From: an uncultured Bacilli bacterium
GTDB taxonomy: Bacteria; Bacillota_I; Bacilli_A; RF39; UBA660
NCBI GenBank assembly: GCA_910585335.1
Contig: CAJUCU010000037.1
Location: 1 to 7,454 of the forward strand
Direction: 5' to 3'
DNA length: 7,454 bases
Shown in pieces: positions 1-7,454 of the stretch (position 1 is the first letter of the stretch; each line of letters begins with the position of its first letter). The notes beneath the pieces are model-generated. The model ran no database searches. It had not been told where the DNA came from and saw nothing but the letters and a program-made list of their open reading frames with translations. The translations under genes were made by a program, and so were the position numbers.

Positions 1-385
<385 letters not shown>

Positions 386-433
386 AAGGAGTATATTTCC
401 TTAAACTAGCTACAAACAACGTTTTACTTGGTT

Positions 434-453
434 TTGAGAGATCATTCTCTCAA
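434..453 (+). other. Spacer stem-loop upstream of boxA
   Basis: TTGAGAGA (434-441) pairs perfectly with TCTCTCAA (446-453) across a TCAT tetraloop, giving an 8-bp hairpin just 6 nt before the boxA-like motif. A similar but shorter hairpin (GAGAA/TTCTC, 3459-3463 with 3468-3472) lies in the 23S-5S spacer. A role in precursor folding or RNase recognition is inference. There is no T-run, so it is not a terminator. Confidence 0.7.
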
Positions 454-459
454 GAAATA

Positions 460-473
460 GTTCTTTGAAAACT
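460..473 (+). promoter_or_regulatory. boxA-like rRNA antitermination element
   Basis: GTTCTTTGAAAACT matches the conserved spacer motif found before 23S genes in Bacillota and resembles the bacterial boxA consensus (TGCTCTTTGAACA). In known systems boxA RNA binds NusB-S10 and lets RNA polymerase transcribe rRNA past Rho-dependent termination sites. The position after a hairpin in the 16S-23S spacer is typical. Function is inferred from motif and place. Confidence 0.7.
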
Positions 474-484
474 TAGATATTGTG

Positions 485-516
485 GTTATATGAAAGCAAC
501 GAGCCTTTCATATAAC
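485..516 (+). other. Perfect 12-bp spacer stem-loop
   Basis: GTTATATGAAAG (485-496) is exactly complementary to CTTTCATATAAC (505-516), with an 8-nt loop CAACGAGC. It lies directly after the boxA-like motif in the 16S-23S spacer. No U-tract follows, so termination is unlikely. It may be a cleavage or folding element of the rRNA precursor; the function is unknown. Confidence 0.65.
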
Positions 517-549
517 AAGTAACTATATTTATTAAGTGTATAGTTATTT
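517..549 (+). other. Third spacer stem-loop
   Basis: AAGTAACTATA (517-527) pairs with TATAGTTATTT (539-549) across an 11-nt loop. It forms 11 bp with one G-U pair, although the outer A-T pairs are weak. It follows directly on the 485-516 hairpin, so the middle of the spacer is nearly all base-paired. Function is not known. Confidence 0.55.
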
Positions 550-591
550 AAAATCTCATCAAATTAGGATAGAAATATCAAATTAAATGGT

Positions 592-3417
<2,826 letters not shown>

Positions 3418-3480
3418 CTATTTAATTAATTTGATGAACACGATATCTTAGGTTTTCGGAGAATTGTTTCTCTATATATT
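3418..3480 (+). other. 23S-5S spacer
   Basis: This 63-nt AT-rich spacer has no tRNA. ATTTA (3420-3424) and AATTTGAT (3428-3435) are complementary to TAAAT (584-588) and ATCAAATT (577-584) before 23S. This allows a processing stem extending helix 1, the kind of duplex that RNase III or Mini-III cleaves in Bacillota. A short hairpin GAGAA/TTCTC (3459-3463 with 3468-3472) precedes 5S. Confidence 0.75.
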
Positions 3481-3590
3481 TTCTTGGTTACGATAGCGAA
3501 GGGGGTACACCTGTTCCCATCCCGAACACAGAAGTTAAGCCCTTCAGCGCCGACGATAGTTATATCGCGAAAATAGGACGTTGCCAAGAA
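3481..3590 (+). rRNA. rrf: 5S ribosomal RNA
   Basis: The conserved core CCCGAACACAGAAGTTAAGC (3521-3540) identifies 5S. The ends pair as helix I: TTCTTGG (3481-3487) with CCAAGAA (3584-3590). At about 110 nt it is shorter than the usual 115-120 nt. Short 5S rRNAs are known from Mollicutes, which agrees with the 16S signature. It is immediately followed by eight T residues (3591-3598). The mature ends may differ by a base or two. Confidence 0.96.
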
Positions 3591-3604
3591 TTTTTTTTGT
3601 TTAT

Positions 3605-3633
3605 AACGTTGATATTCATATATCGACGTTTTT
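3605..3633 (+). terminator. Intrinsic terminator of the rRNA operon
   Basis: AACGTTGATAT (3605-3615) pairs with ATATCGACGTT (3620-3630) through 11 bp with one G-T wobble and a TCAT tetraloop, followed by TTT and then AATTT. It lies 15 nt past 5S, where an rrn terminator is expected. The stem is AT-rich and the uninterrupted T-tail is short, so efficiency is uncertain. The T8 tract directly behind 5S (3591-3598) may give a first release point. Confidence 0.75.
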
Positions 3634-3699
3634 AATTTAATAAATATAAGCTTCACATTATTTAAAAAAAGTAAAAATATTTATTTAACTTAATATTTC

Positions 3700-3728
3700 T
3701 TGCAAACTAGTACTAATATGGCTATAAT
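3700..3728 (+). promoter_or_regulatory. Sigma-A promoter for the glycosyltransferase pair
   Basis: A -35 box TTGCAA (3700-3705; consensus TTGACA) and a perfect -10 box TATAAT (3723-3728) are separated by exactly 17 bp. The 39 bases upstream (3661-3699) are nearly all A/T and could act as an UP element. The predicted transcription start is about 3734-3737, leaving an untranslated leader of under 20 nt before ATG 3754. The promoter sits inside the longest open frame, whose TTG would start at 3700, and so argues that translation starts downstream. Confidence 0.75.
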
Positions 3729-3753
3729 AGAAACGAAAAAAGAGATGAGCAAA

Positions 3754-4740
3754 ATGGCTAAAATTAGTATAATTGTACCAATTTACAATACAGAAGATTA
3801 TTTAAGACGGTGTCTAAACTCACTAAAAAACCAAACAGAAAAAGATATAGAGTTTATATTGATTGATGATGCGTCTAATGACAACAGTTTAGAAATAATG
3901 GAAGATTATCAAAAGAAGGATCCTAGATTTAAAATTATTACCAATTCTAAAAATCAAGGAGTAAGTATTGCCAGAAATAAAGGAATAGAACAAGCAACTG
4001 GTCAATATATTGGTTTTGTAGATAGTGATGATTATCTCGATTTAGATTATTATGAAAAACTCCTAGAAGCAATAAACCAGAAAAAAGCACCAATTTCTAT
4101 CAGCGAAACAGCATTATTAGGCAGTTTTGAAGCAGGAGAAGTTGTGGATTTTGAAAAGGACAAAATTACCATTACTCTAGGTGGTGCCTATTGTTGGCAG
4201 CGACTTTTCGAAAGAGATTTAATTGGAACAGAACGCTTTATAGAGCATTGTCGTTTTGAAGATATCGCTTTTACCTTCTTTATGCAAATGAAAGCGCAAA
4301 GAATCATAATTGGAAGGAATACAAAGTACCATTATTGTAGAGACAATCAAAACTGTTTCAATTATATCAACAAAGAAACACCTCAAAGTGTTTTGGATCT
4401 TTTTAAAATAACGAATTATCTAAAAGAAAAAGTAGAACTACCAGAATATGCAATTTATGAAAATCAAGTAAAAGATATAAACTTAAGCTACACGCTAATG
4501 GTATCAGATTTATTAGACAGCTTTCTACCACCAGAAGAATGCAGTCCACTTGTGAATCACTTAGATGCTCTAATTGCAAAAAAATATAAAAAAGAGTTAA
4601 TGAATTATCACATCTATTCTGACTTTGATACATTATTTAAGTATCGAGATAAAAAGATGCAAAAAGAATATCTAACAATGGAAGAAAAAGAATGTGAAGA
4701 CTATTTTAAAACAAAAATAAAAGCAATGATAAAAAAGTAG
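3754..4740 (+). CDS. Family 2 glycosyltransferase, first of a tandem pair
   Basis: This 328-aa protein is predicted to be a cytosolic GT-A fold, metal-dependent, inverting sugar transferase. From ATG 3754 the nucleotide-sugar domain covers residues 1-100: SIIVPIYNTEDYL at 5-17, DDAS at 38-41, GVSIARNKG at 69-77 and the DXD-type metal/diphosphate site DSDD at 90-93. The acceptor-side segment RLFERDLIG...CRFED at 150-170 ends in E169-D170, the usual position of the family's catalytic base. Residues 200-328 are a charged helical tail, and no signal peptide or membrane segment is seen. The frame is open back to TTG 3700, but that codon is the -35 box; ATG 3754 matches the paralogue's MAKIS start. 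Its ribosome site is weak (GATGAG, 3744-3749). Such enzymes often build capsule, teichoic-type polymers or glycolipids; the donor and acceptor cannot be assigned. Confidence 0.92.
   Translation: MAKISIIVPIYNTEDYLRRCLNSLKNQTEKDIEFILIDDASNDNSLEIMEDYQKKDPRFKIITNSKNQGVSIARNKGIEQATGQYIGFVDSDDYLDLDYYEKLLEAINQKKAPISISETALLGSFEAGEVVDFEKDKITITLGGAYCWQRLFERDLIGTERFIEHCRFEDIAFTFFMQMKAQRIIIGRNTKYHYCRDNQNCFNYINKETPQSVLDLFKITNYLKEKVELPEYAIYENQVKDINLSYTLMVSDLLDSFLPPEECSPLVNHLDALIAKKYKKELMNYHIYSDFDTLFKYRDKKMQKEYLTMEEKECEDYFKTKIKAMIKK
3832..3989 (+). repeat. Duplicated glycosyltransferase segment, copy 1
   Basis: Two exact DNA matches to the next gene lie here: 26 nt at 3832-3857 (repeated at 4831-4856) and 29 nt at 3961-3989 (repeated at 4960-4988). 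All are at a constant offset of 999 bp, as is the 15-nt start ATGGCTAAAATTAGT (3754 and 4753). Identity includes synonymous positions, which points to a recent duplication or to gene conversion. Confidence 0.8.
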
Positions 4741-4742
4741 AG

Positions 4743-4747
4743 AGGAG
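4743..4747 (+). promoter_or_regulatory. Ribosome binding site of the second glycosyltransferase
   Basis: AGGAG within AGAGGAG (4741-4747) begins straight after the upstream stop codon and lies 5 nt before ATG 4753. It is a strong match to the CCTCC anti-Shine-Dalgarno seen in this window's 16S, and clearly better than the site of the first copy. The second paralogue may therefore be translated more than the first from a shared mRNA (inference). Confidence 0.8.
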
Positions 4748-4752
4748 AAAAA

Positions 4753-5730
4753 ATGGCTAAAATTAGTGTAATCGTACCAATTTATAATACAGAAAGTTTT
4801 CTAGTTAGATGCTTAAACTCGCTTCAAAGACAAACAGAAAAAGATATAGAGTTTATCCTAATAAATGATGCTTCAACTGACAAAAGCTTAGAGATTATGG
4901 AACTGTTTTGTAACCATGATCCTAGATTCAAAATGCATACACTTTCTAAGAATGAAGGCGTAAGTATTGCCAGAAATAAAGGAATAGATATGGCTACTGG
5001 CACCTATATCGGTTTCATAGATAGTGATGATTACATTGATTCTAACTATTTTGAAACACTAAAGAAAGCACTAGAAGAAAGTAATATGAAAATTGCCATG
5101 AGTACTAGCATTCTACTAGATTATAAACCTAAAGATATCATCGATTTTCGAAAACCGAATGTCCCCTTAATGGAAGGAGGCGCCTCTTCCTGCATGCGTC
5201 TTTTTGAACGAGAGTTAATTGGGGATGATAGATTTATAGAACATTGTCGCTTTGAAGACTCTGCTTTTACTTTTCTAATGCACATGAAAAGCAATCAAAT
5301 GATTGTATCAGAATATTCTAAGTATTACTATTGTAGTGACAATATAGATTCCTTCAGCAATAAACAGTGGTACTCACTACAAAGTATCCTAGACTCTCTA
5401 AAAATAATGGATTATCTACAAGAAAAAGTAACGTCATCATATAGCAGCTATCAAGAAAAAGTAAACGAAATAGGTTTAGAATTTTTATTGGATAGTGCCG
5501 AATACATTACAATGTCTAACATAGACAAAAAAGAAAAAGTGGATTTGCTCACACAATTAAGCGTTTTAATCGACAGAAAATATGCAAATGTCAAAGAAAA
5601 AGAAGTAACTTTTGGAAGTATCATGATAGATAAATATACAAAAGATTGTAATAAAGAAAAATACAGCACAATGGATAAAAAAACTTGTGAAGATAGTTTT
5701 AAATGTAAAGTAAAGTCCTATATTAAATAA
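4753..5730 (+). CDS. Family 2 glycosyltransferase, second of a tandem pair
   Basis: This 325-aa paralogue of the preceding gene lies 12 nt downstream and is almost certainly co-transcribed. Its GT-A core has SVIVPIYNTESFL at 5-17, NDAS at 38-41 (the first Asp of the upstream copy's DDAS is Asn here), GVSIARNKG at 69-77 and DSDD at 90-93. RLFERELIG...CRFED at 149-169 supplies the probable catalytic E168-D169. Counting by eye, 72 of the first 94 residues match the first copy. Identity falls after residue 95 except around RLFER...MK (149-179) and the last 20 residues (CED.FK.K). The divergent tail, where acceptor choice often lies, suggests the two enzymes add different sugars or act at successive steps of one glycan; this is inference. 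No signal peptide or membrane segment is seen. No clear terminator follows it. Confidence 0.92.
   Translation: MAKISVIVPIYNTESFLVRCLNSLQRQTEKDIEFILINDASTDKSLEIMELFCNHDPRFKMHTLSKNEGVSIARNKGIDMATGTYIGFIDSDDYIDSNYFETLKKALEESNMKIAMSTSILLDYKPKDIIDFRKPNVPLMEGGASSCMRLFERELIGDDRFIEHCRFEDSAFTFLMHMKSNQMIVSEYSKYYYCSDNIDSFSNKQWYSLQSILDSLKIMDYLQEKVTSSYSSYQEKVNEIGLEFLLDSAEYITMSNIDKKEKVDLLTQLSVLIDRKYANVKEKEVTFGSIMIDKYTKDCNKEKYSTMDKKTCEDSFKCKVKSYIK
4831..4988 (+). repeat. Duplicated glycosyltransferase segment, copy 2
   Basis: This is the partner of 3832-3989, containing the 26-nt (4831-4856) and 29-nt (4960-4988) exact matches in direct orientation, 999 bp downstream. Recombination between the copies would delete about one gene length and leave a single hybrid glycosyltransferase. 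Confidence 0.8.
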
Positions 5731-5779
5731 GAGTATCAGTATGACTTAACACTAAGAATGTGAAATAATGTCATAACTC

Positions 5780-5809
5780 TTGAAAAGCGAAATAAGACTT
5801 TGCTATAAT
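5780..5809 (+). promoter_or_regulatory. Sigma-A promoter with extended -10 for the tsa operon
   Basis: A -35 box TTGAAA (5780-5785) and a perfect -10 box TATAAT (5804-5809) are 18 bp apart, with TGC directly before the -10 (5801-5803) forming a TGnTATAAT extended -10. Predicted transcription begins near 5815-5818. An imperfect inverted repeat, AGTATGAC (5738-5745) with GTCATAACT (5770-5778), ends just before the -35. It could be an operator, but it is weak. Confidence 0.78.
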
Positions 5810-5830
5810 AATTTATGGAAAGGCTACAAG

Positions 5831-5835
5831 AGGTG
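5831..5835 (+). promoter_or_regulatory. Ribosome binding site that sets the tsaE start
   Basis: AGGTG within AGAGGTG (5829-5835) lies 6 nt before ATG 5842. The alternative in-frame ATG at 5815 is at or before the predicted transcription start and has no ribosome site, so 5842 is chosen. Confidence 0.75.
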
Positions 5836-5841
5836 AAATTT

Positions 5842-6294
5842 ATGGATTATAAAGTAACAACTTACAACGAACAAGATACTATTGAACTGGCACAAAATAT
5901 AGAATCAGAAAAGTTCAAAAACATGGTAATTTGTTTAGAAGGAGACTTAGGAAGTGGGAAGACAGTATTTACAAAAGGATTTGCCCATGCCCTAGAAATA
6001 ACAGAAGACGTAACGAGTCCAACTTTTAATATTATAAAAGAATACCAAACAGGAGAAATGCCACTATATCATATGGATGTATACCGTCTAGATGGAAAAG
6101 TAGAAGAGCTTGGAATTGAAGAGTACTATAAAAAAGGTGGAATTACGATTATTGAATGGGCAGATACCATTACAGACTATTTGCCAGATAAACGCCTAGA
6201 TATTAAAATCAAGGTAATTGATGAAGAAAAACGTATATTCGTAATCACTCCACATGGTAAAAAATATGAAGACTTATGTGAGGCGGTGCTATGA
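5842..6294 (+). CDS. tsaE: tRNA threonylcarbamoyladenosine biosynthesis ATPase TsaE
   Basis: This 150-aa P-loop ATPase is of normal family length. It binds the TsaB-TsaD complex and uses ATP to support turnover when the threonylcarbamoyl group is moved to A37 of ANN-decoding tRNAs. Visible motifs: Walker A GDLGSGKT at 34-41, the switch-like SPTF at 59-62, HMDVYR at 77-82, and EW at 105-106 in IIEWAD. The N-terminal segment YNEQDTIELAQNI fits the family pattern. The start is ATG 5842, with AGAGGTG 6 nt upstream. A longer frame from ATG 5815 would add nine residues, but it coincides with the predicted transcription start. Its TGA stop overlaps the tsaB start by 4 nt, implying coupled translation. 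It is the first gene of the tsaE-tsaB-rimI-tsaD operon. Confidence 0.96.
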   Translation: MDYKVTTYNEQDTIELAQNIESEKFKNMVICLEGDLGSGKTVFTKGFAHALEITEDVTSPTFNIIKEYQTGEMPLYHMDVYRLDGKVEELGIEEYYKKGGITIIEWADTITDYLPDKRLDIKIKVIDEEKRIFVITPHGKKYEDLCEAVL

Positions 6295-6914
6295 GAAGTT
6301 TGTATATAGACACATCCTCAAGTTTTTTATATGCGGGAATAACTAGTGATGATAAAGTATTAGCAGAGTGCAAAAAGAGATTGGATCATGATTTATCAAA
6401 AGAAACACTTCCAGAGATAATTCGTTTATTTGAAATTGCAAAACTAAAACCAGAACAAATAGATAAAATTATTGTCGTAAATGGACCAGGGTCATTTACA
6501 GGAATAAGAATAGGTATTACCGTTGCTAAAGTTTATGCGTGGAGTCTAAATATTCCAATAACGACTATCACATCTCTAGAAGCAATGGCCATCTCATCTG
6601 AAAGCGCAAAAGTAAAAGTACCAATGATGGATGCAAGACGTGACTATGTTTTTGCAGGAGCATACGATAACACTGGAAAAACACTGATAAAACCACAGCA
6701 TATAAAATTAGAAATTCTATTAGAACAACTAAGTGAAGTAGATGACTATGTTGTAATTACAAATGATGAAATAGAAGAAATAACAACACGTGAACCGTAT
6801 TCGCCAGATATTTTAAAAATTGTAAATTTTTGTAAAGAAAGAGAAACCATAAATCCTCATGCTGTAAACCCGGACTATTTAAAATTAACAGAAGCAGAAG
6901 AAAAGAAGAATTAA
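6291..6914 (+). CDS. tsaB: tRNA threonylcarbamoyladenosine biosynthesis protein TsaB
   Basis: This 207-aa protein belongs to the ASKHA fold family. TsaB is the catalytically inactive paralogue of TsaD that dimerises with it to form the t6A transferase core. Visible features: the N-terminal strand SLYIDTSSSFLYAGI at 3-17, GPGSFTGIRIG at 65-75 (the most conserved TsaB signature), MDARRDYVFAG at 113-123, and a C-terminal PDYLKLTEAEEK at 194-205 matching the usual P.Y.R...AE ending. It is some 20 residues shorter than typical (about 230 aa), with the loss apparently in the C-terminal half between residues 125 and 190. The start ATG overlaps the tsaE stop as ATGA, and only 2 nt separate its stop from rimI. 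Confidence 0.95.
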   Translation: MRSLYIDTSSSFLYAGITSDDKVLAECKKRLDHDLSKETLPEIIRLFEIAKLKPEQIDKIIVVNGPGSFTGIRIGITVAKVYAWSLNIPITTITSLEAMAISSESAKVKVPMMDARRDYVFAGAYDNTGKTLIKPQHIKLEILLEQLSEVDDYVVITNDEIEEITTREPYSPDILKIVNFCKERETINPHAVNPDYLKLTEAEEKKN

Positions 6915-6916
6915 AA

Positions 6917-7315
6917 ATGTTTAAAGAAATAACGAAAGATAATATAGACCACTTGCCAACTGGATTTTTAAAAAAAGAAGAAGTAAAACAGGAACTAGAA
7001 TATAATCCCTTTGGAAAATACTTGTTATATGTGGAAAAAGAAGTATTAGGCTATATTTATTATAGTGAAATCTATGACCGTGTGGAAATCAATCATTTCG
7101 AAGTAGAAAATATCCACAGAAACTGTGGAATTGGGAAAAAACTTTTAAAAAAACTCACAGAAACTGTGGATAAAAGTATAACACTAGAAGTAAGAGAAAA
7201 TAATGATGTGGCTTATCATCTCTATCAAAAATATGGATTTAAAAAAGTGGCAATAAGAGAAAAATATTATCAAGGGATAGATGGGATTCTAATGGAAAAG
7301 AGTGATAAAAAATGA
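6917..7315 (+). CDS. rimI: RimI-like GNAT N-acetyltransferase
   Basis: This is a 132-aa GNAT-fold acetyltransferase. RimI proteins acetylate the N-terminal amine of ribosomal protein S18 in enterobacteria; the substrate in Bacillota is less certain. Motif A is [21 protein letters not shown] (58-78; split as EINHFEV and [12 protein letters not shown]), with the acetyl-CoA pyrophosphate loop R68-N-C-G-I-G73. LEVRENN at 90-96 and HLYQKYGF at 101-108 give E91 and Y103, which match in spacing the catalytic Glu103/Tyr115 pair known for enterobacterial RimI. REKYYQG...ILMEK closes the domain. It is about 15 residues shorter than E. coli RimI, and the N-terminal PW(S/T)-type substrate loop is not evident. 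Its ribosome site is purine-rich but weak, inside the tsaB 3' end. Its TGA overlaps the tsaD ATG by 4 nt. Confidence 0.88.
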   Translation: MFKEITKDNIDHLPTGFLKKEEVKQELEYNPFGKYLLYVEKEVLGYIYYSEIYDRVEINHFEVENIHRNCGIGKKLLKKLTETVDKSITLEVRENNDVAYHLYQKYGFKKVAIREKYYQGIDGILMEKSDKK

Positions 7316-7454
7316 AAGATGTTTATATATTAGGAATAGAAAGTAGTTGTGATGAGACTAGTGTATCTATTATCAAAAATGGCTGTGAGGATATAGCCAC
7401 TGTCATTTCTTCACAAATTGATATTCATGAAGAGTATGGGGGAGTAGTGCCTGA
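7312..7454 (+). CDS. tsaD: tRNA N6-adenosine threonylcarbamoyltransferase TsaD, 5' part
   Basis: Only the first 47 codons lie in the window. TsaD transfers the threonylcarbamoyl group from TC-AMP to A37 of tRNA, working with TsaB and TsaE. The N-terminus is diagnostic: [16 protein letters not shown] at 5-20 (consensus ILGIETSCDET, part of the nucleotide/metal-binding ASKHA fold) and [15 protein letters not shown] at 33-47. Full-length family members are about 330-350 aa, so most of the gene, including the HxxxH metal site, is outside. ATG 7312 overlaps the rimI stop as ATGA, with GAGTG 5-10 nt upstream as a weak ribosome site. Confidence 0.96.
   Translation, partial: MKDVYILGIESSCDETSVSIIKNGCEDIATVISSQIDIHEEYGGVVP

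Larger units (their letters stand above)
386..591 (+). other. 16S-23S internal transcribed spacer without tRNA genes
   Basis: This is a 206-nt AT-rich spacer between the mature 16S and 23S ends. I found no tRNA: no T-loop GGTTCGAATCC-like core, no acceptor stem and no cloverleaf. It holds three stem-loops (434-453, 485-516, 517-549) and a boxA-like motif, listed separately. It also contains the left strand of a 23S processing stem at 577-588. A 9-nt direct repeat, ATCAAATTA, occurs at 558-566 and 577-585. Many Bacillota carry several rrn operons, some with and some without spacer tRNAs; this copy is of the tRNA-less type. Confidence 0.9.

Noticed and set aside
386..591. Possible tRNA-Ile or tRNA-Ala in the 16S-23S spacer
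   Set aside because: No cloverleaf, T-arm core or acceptor stem can be drawn; the stems present are simple hairpins.
3426..3656. Minus-strand open frame covering 5S and its terminator
   Set aside because: It is antisense to 5S and both spacers, and the sequence is explained by the RNA gene and terminator.
3591..3753. A small gene, CRISPR repeat or attachment site in the gap after 5S
   Set aside because: It is AT-rich with no regular repeats. It is accounted for by the T8 tract, the terminator and the promoter; short A/T inverted repeats here are expected by chance.
4403..4633. Minus-strand open frame inside the first glycosyltransferase
   Set aside because: It is a shadow of a well-supported GT2 gene, leucine-rich from antisense reading of an A-rich gene, with no start signal.
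5451..5669. Minus-strand open frame inside the second glycosyltransferase
   Set aside because: It has the same cause: a hydrophobic-looking product of antisense reading of lysine-rich codons.
3700..5730. Glycosyltransferases as part of a novel defence or mobile element
   Set aside because: There is no transposase, integrase, terminal repeats or defence domains nearby. Both proteins carry ordinary GT2 motifs.
5738..5778. Terminator for the glycosyltransferase pair from AGTATGAC/GTCATAACT
   Set aside because: The pairing is imperfect, the loop is about 24 nt and no T-run follows. It is kept only as a weak possible operator.

Overview
This window is a chromosomal segment from a low-GC Gram-positive-type bacterium (Bacillota). 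Helix 45 and the 3' end of the 16S gene (positions 335-385) read GTATCCCTACC-GGAA-GGTGGGGAT and then GGATCACCTCCTTTCT. From memory, this form is typical of the Mollicutes/Erysipelotrichia side of the Bacilli, including uncultured gut lineages. The short 5S (about 110 nt) and the AT-rich coding genes agree. All four Trp residues in the complete proteins are TGG and two genes end in TGA, so the standard bacterial code fits and the Mycoplasma code is not needed. The taxon is an inference. No species is recognised.

Layout, all on the + strand: (1) 1-3590 is an rRNA operon: the 3' quarter of 16S, a tRNA-less spacer with three hairpins and a boxA-like element, a complete 23S, a 63-nt spacer and 5S, followed by an intrinsic terminator near 3605-3633. 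(2) 3634-5730 is an AT-rich gap with a near-consensus sigma-A promoter, then two tandem paralogous family 2 glycosyltransferases (328 and 325 aa) separated by 12 nt. They are about three-quarters identical over the first 94 residues and diverge toward the C-terminus. (3) 5731-7454 is a second sigma-A promoter with an extended -10, then a tightly packed operon tsaE-tsaB-rimI-tsaD (tsaD is cut by the window end), joined by 4-nt ATGA overlaps and a 2-nt gap.

How the genes relate: TsaE, TsaB and TsaD form the bacterial threonylcarbamoyl-transferase machinery that makes t6A37 in tRNAs reading ANN codons. The partner TsaC/Sua5 is not in the window. RimI is a GNAT acetyltransferase that commonly sits in this operon in Bacillota. 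The two glycosyltransferases have no membrane segments and probably decorate a cell-surface glycan or glycolipid, but no donor or acceptor can be read from sequence. In both promoter-led units the promoter overlaps the longest possible reading frame, so the start codons are set downstream (3754 and 5842).

The region is mostly conventional. The points most worth a second look are the young tandem glycosyltransferase duplication beside rRNA, the promoter-defined starts, and several RNA-structure details in the rRNA precursor. I see no evidence for a novel defence, mobile or CRISPR-like system.
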